Source: Cellvibrio sp. PSBB006
GTDB taxonomy: Bacteria; Pseudomonadota; Gammaproteobacteria; Pseudomonadales; Cellvibrionaceae
DNA length: 64,000 bases
NCBI RefSeq assembly: GCF_002162135.1
Contig: NZ_CP021382.1
Location: 3,594,001 to 3,658,000 of the forward strand
Direction: 5' to 3'
Below, piece after piece: positions 63,588-64,000 of the stretch. A program made the translations under genes and the position numbers. The notes below the pieces were generated by a model that was not told where the DNA came from, did no database searches, and worked only from the letters and a program-made list of their open reading frames with translations. How positions within the stretch are numbered: position 1 is the first letter of the stretch; every line of letters begins with the position of its first letter.

Positions 63588-63601
63588 AGAAACCGGTTTA
63601 A
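63588..63601. promoter_or_regulatory. LacI-family operator-like site upstream of the symporter
   Basis: AGAAACCGGTTTAA keeps the AAACCGGTTT core with weaker ends; about 250 bases before the symporter ATG. Confidence 0.4.
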
Positions 63602-63853
63602 TGAGTGTAAGTTGATCGCTATCGGGCATCATGGCATTATCAGCCCGCCCTTATCGGGCGTGGCCTGCAGGTTTAGCGCGGGTTTGCGTGGGTGTCCGGG
63701 TTGATGGCAGAACCGGGTAACACCATCGAATGGTCGAGATTTTCGCGCTTTGTCCTCGGCAGGATCGATTGATACCGGCATAAAAAATAATGCTCGCTTC
63801 AGCGAACAACATACTAACGGCCACAGGCCACTCAATAATAATTGGAAGTACTC

Positions 63854-64000
63854 ATGCAGCTGGCAACTCTCGATCTTGCGATCATCCTGTTATATATCCT
63901 GGCAACACTGGTGGTCGGCTTCTGGATTTCAAGCCGCGCCTCCAAAGACATCAAAAGTTATTTCCTTGGCGGCAACAAACTGGCCTGGTGGCAATTAGGT
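63854..64000 (+). CDS. Sodium:solute symporter (SSS family), 5' part
   Basis: The gene runs off the window; 49 codons are seen. MQLATLDLAIILLYILATLVVGFW is the first membrane helix, followed by the SSS signature stretch SKDIKSYFLGGNKLAWW. GGAAG lies 8 bases before the ATG. It should import a sugar with Na+ and pairs with the epimerase and LacI regulator. A different-frame ORF from 63750 overlaps it but has no membrane character and is not real. Confidence 0.85.
   Translation, partial: MQLATLDLAIILLYILATLVVGFWISSRASKDIKSYFLGGNKLAWWQLG

Larger units (their letters stand above)
63304..63853. other. Intergenic region between lacI and the symporter
   Basis: About 550 bases with no secure gene. 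It holds two LacI-type operator-like sites (63467-63480, 63588-63601) and a GC-rich hairpin-forming segment (GCCCGCCCTTATCGGGCG near 63643-63660). Promoters for both flanking genes must lie here. Confidence 0.6.

Noticed and set aside
63750..63998. 82-residue plus-strand ORF at the window end
   Set aside because: The true symporter frame (start 63854) differs by frame and has a ribosome site and membrane helix; this ORF has neither.

Overview
Organism: the window looks like the chromosome of a polysaccharide-degrading gammaproteobacterium of the Cellvibrio / Saccharophagus / Teredinibacter type. The evidence is secreted carbohydrate-active enzymes joined by long polyserine linkers, lipobox enzymes, a TonB-dependent receptor and typical gammaproteobacterial housekeeping synteny (rsmD // ftsY-ftsE-ftsX-rpoH, coaD/mutM, ubiC-ubiA next to phoB-phoR, nudE // yrfG-hslR with hslO). 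Genus assignment is inference from recognition, not from a search. Layout: 1-3282 is a carbohydrate-enzyme cluster (end of a GH18 chitinase, a GH16-like lipoprotein, a PL14-type lyase with chitin-binding-like modules). 3408-4412 is apbE. 4649-14004 is one long operon-like block of periplasmic/lipoprotein TPR proteins, an ExbB-like channel, two ExbD-like proteins and an AgmX/TonB-like protein, closed by a strong terminator. 14063-16384 holds two tandem OmpA-type proteins. 16560-33019 is mostly housekeeping: trmB, rpoH (with a sigma-E-type promoter), ftsXEY, rsmD, coaD, mutM, an HDOD protein, a Kef-type antiporter, recQ, a dicarboxylate symporter, an HU protein, ubiC and ubiA. 33143-35261 is phoB-phoR behind a PHO box. 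35296-46572 mixes a hexapeptide acyltransferase, a methyltransferase, a multimodular PL1 pectate lyase, a MipA protein, dbpA, hslO, hslR, yrfG, nudE, cysQ and a periplasmic glutathione peroxidase. 47343-53213 is a TonB-dependent receptor followed by a large lipoprotein whose GH5-like domain has lost its catalytic residues. 53439-55985 is a PAS-GGDEF-EAL protein. About 55986-60450 is an AT-rich accessory island. 61115-64000 is a sugar-catabolism locus: AGE-family epimerase/isomerase, LacI-family regulator and the start of a sodium:solute symporter. Most interesting region: the island carries a tight three-gene cassette, a thymidylate-synthase homologue with Asp where TS has the uracil-selecting Asn, a uracil-DNA-glycosylase-superfamily-like protein, and a member of the alpha-glutamyl/putrescinyl-thymine pyrophosphorylase clade 3 family. 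It converges on a HigB-like toxin / XRE-ImmA antitoxin-type pair. I read it as a candidate nucleobase or DNA hypermodification system, possibly anti-phage; no function is demonstrated. How genes work together: LacI-type operator sequences built on TGnAACCGnTTACA lie upstream of the TonB receptor, upstream of the epimerase and in the lacI/symporter intergenic region. This suggests one regulon for outer-membrane glycan uptake, surface binding, inner-membrane transport and epimerisation (mannan or manno-oligosaccharides are the best guess), now split by the accessory island. No tRNA, rRNA, complete IS or CRISPR array was seen.
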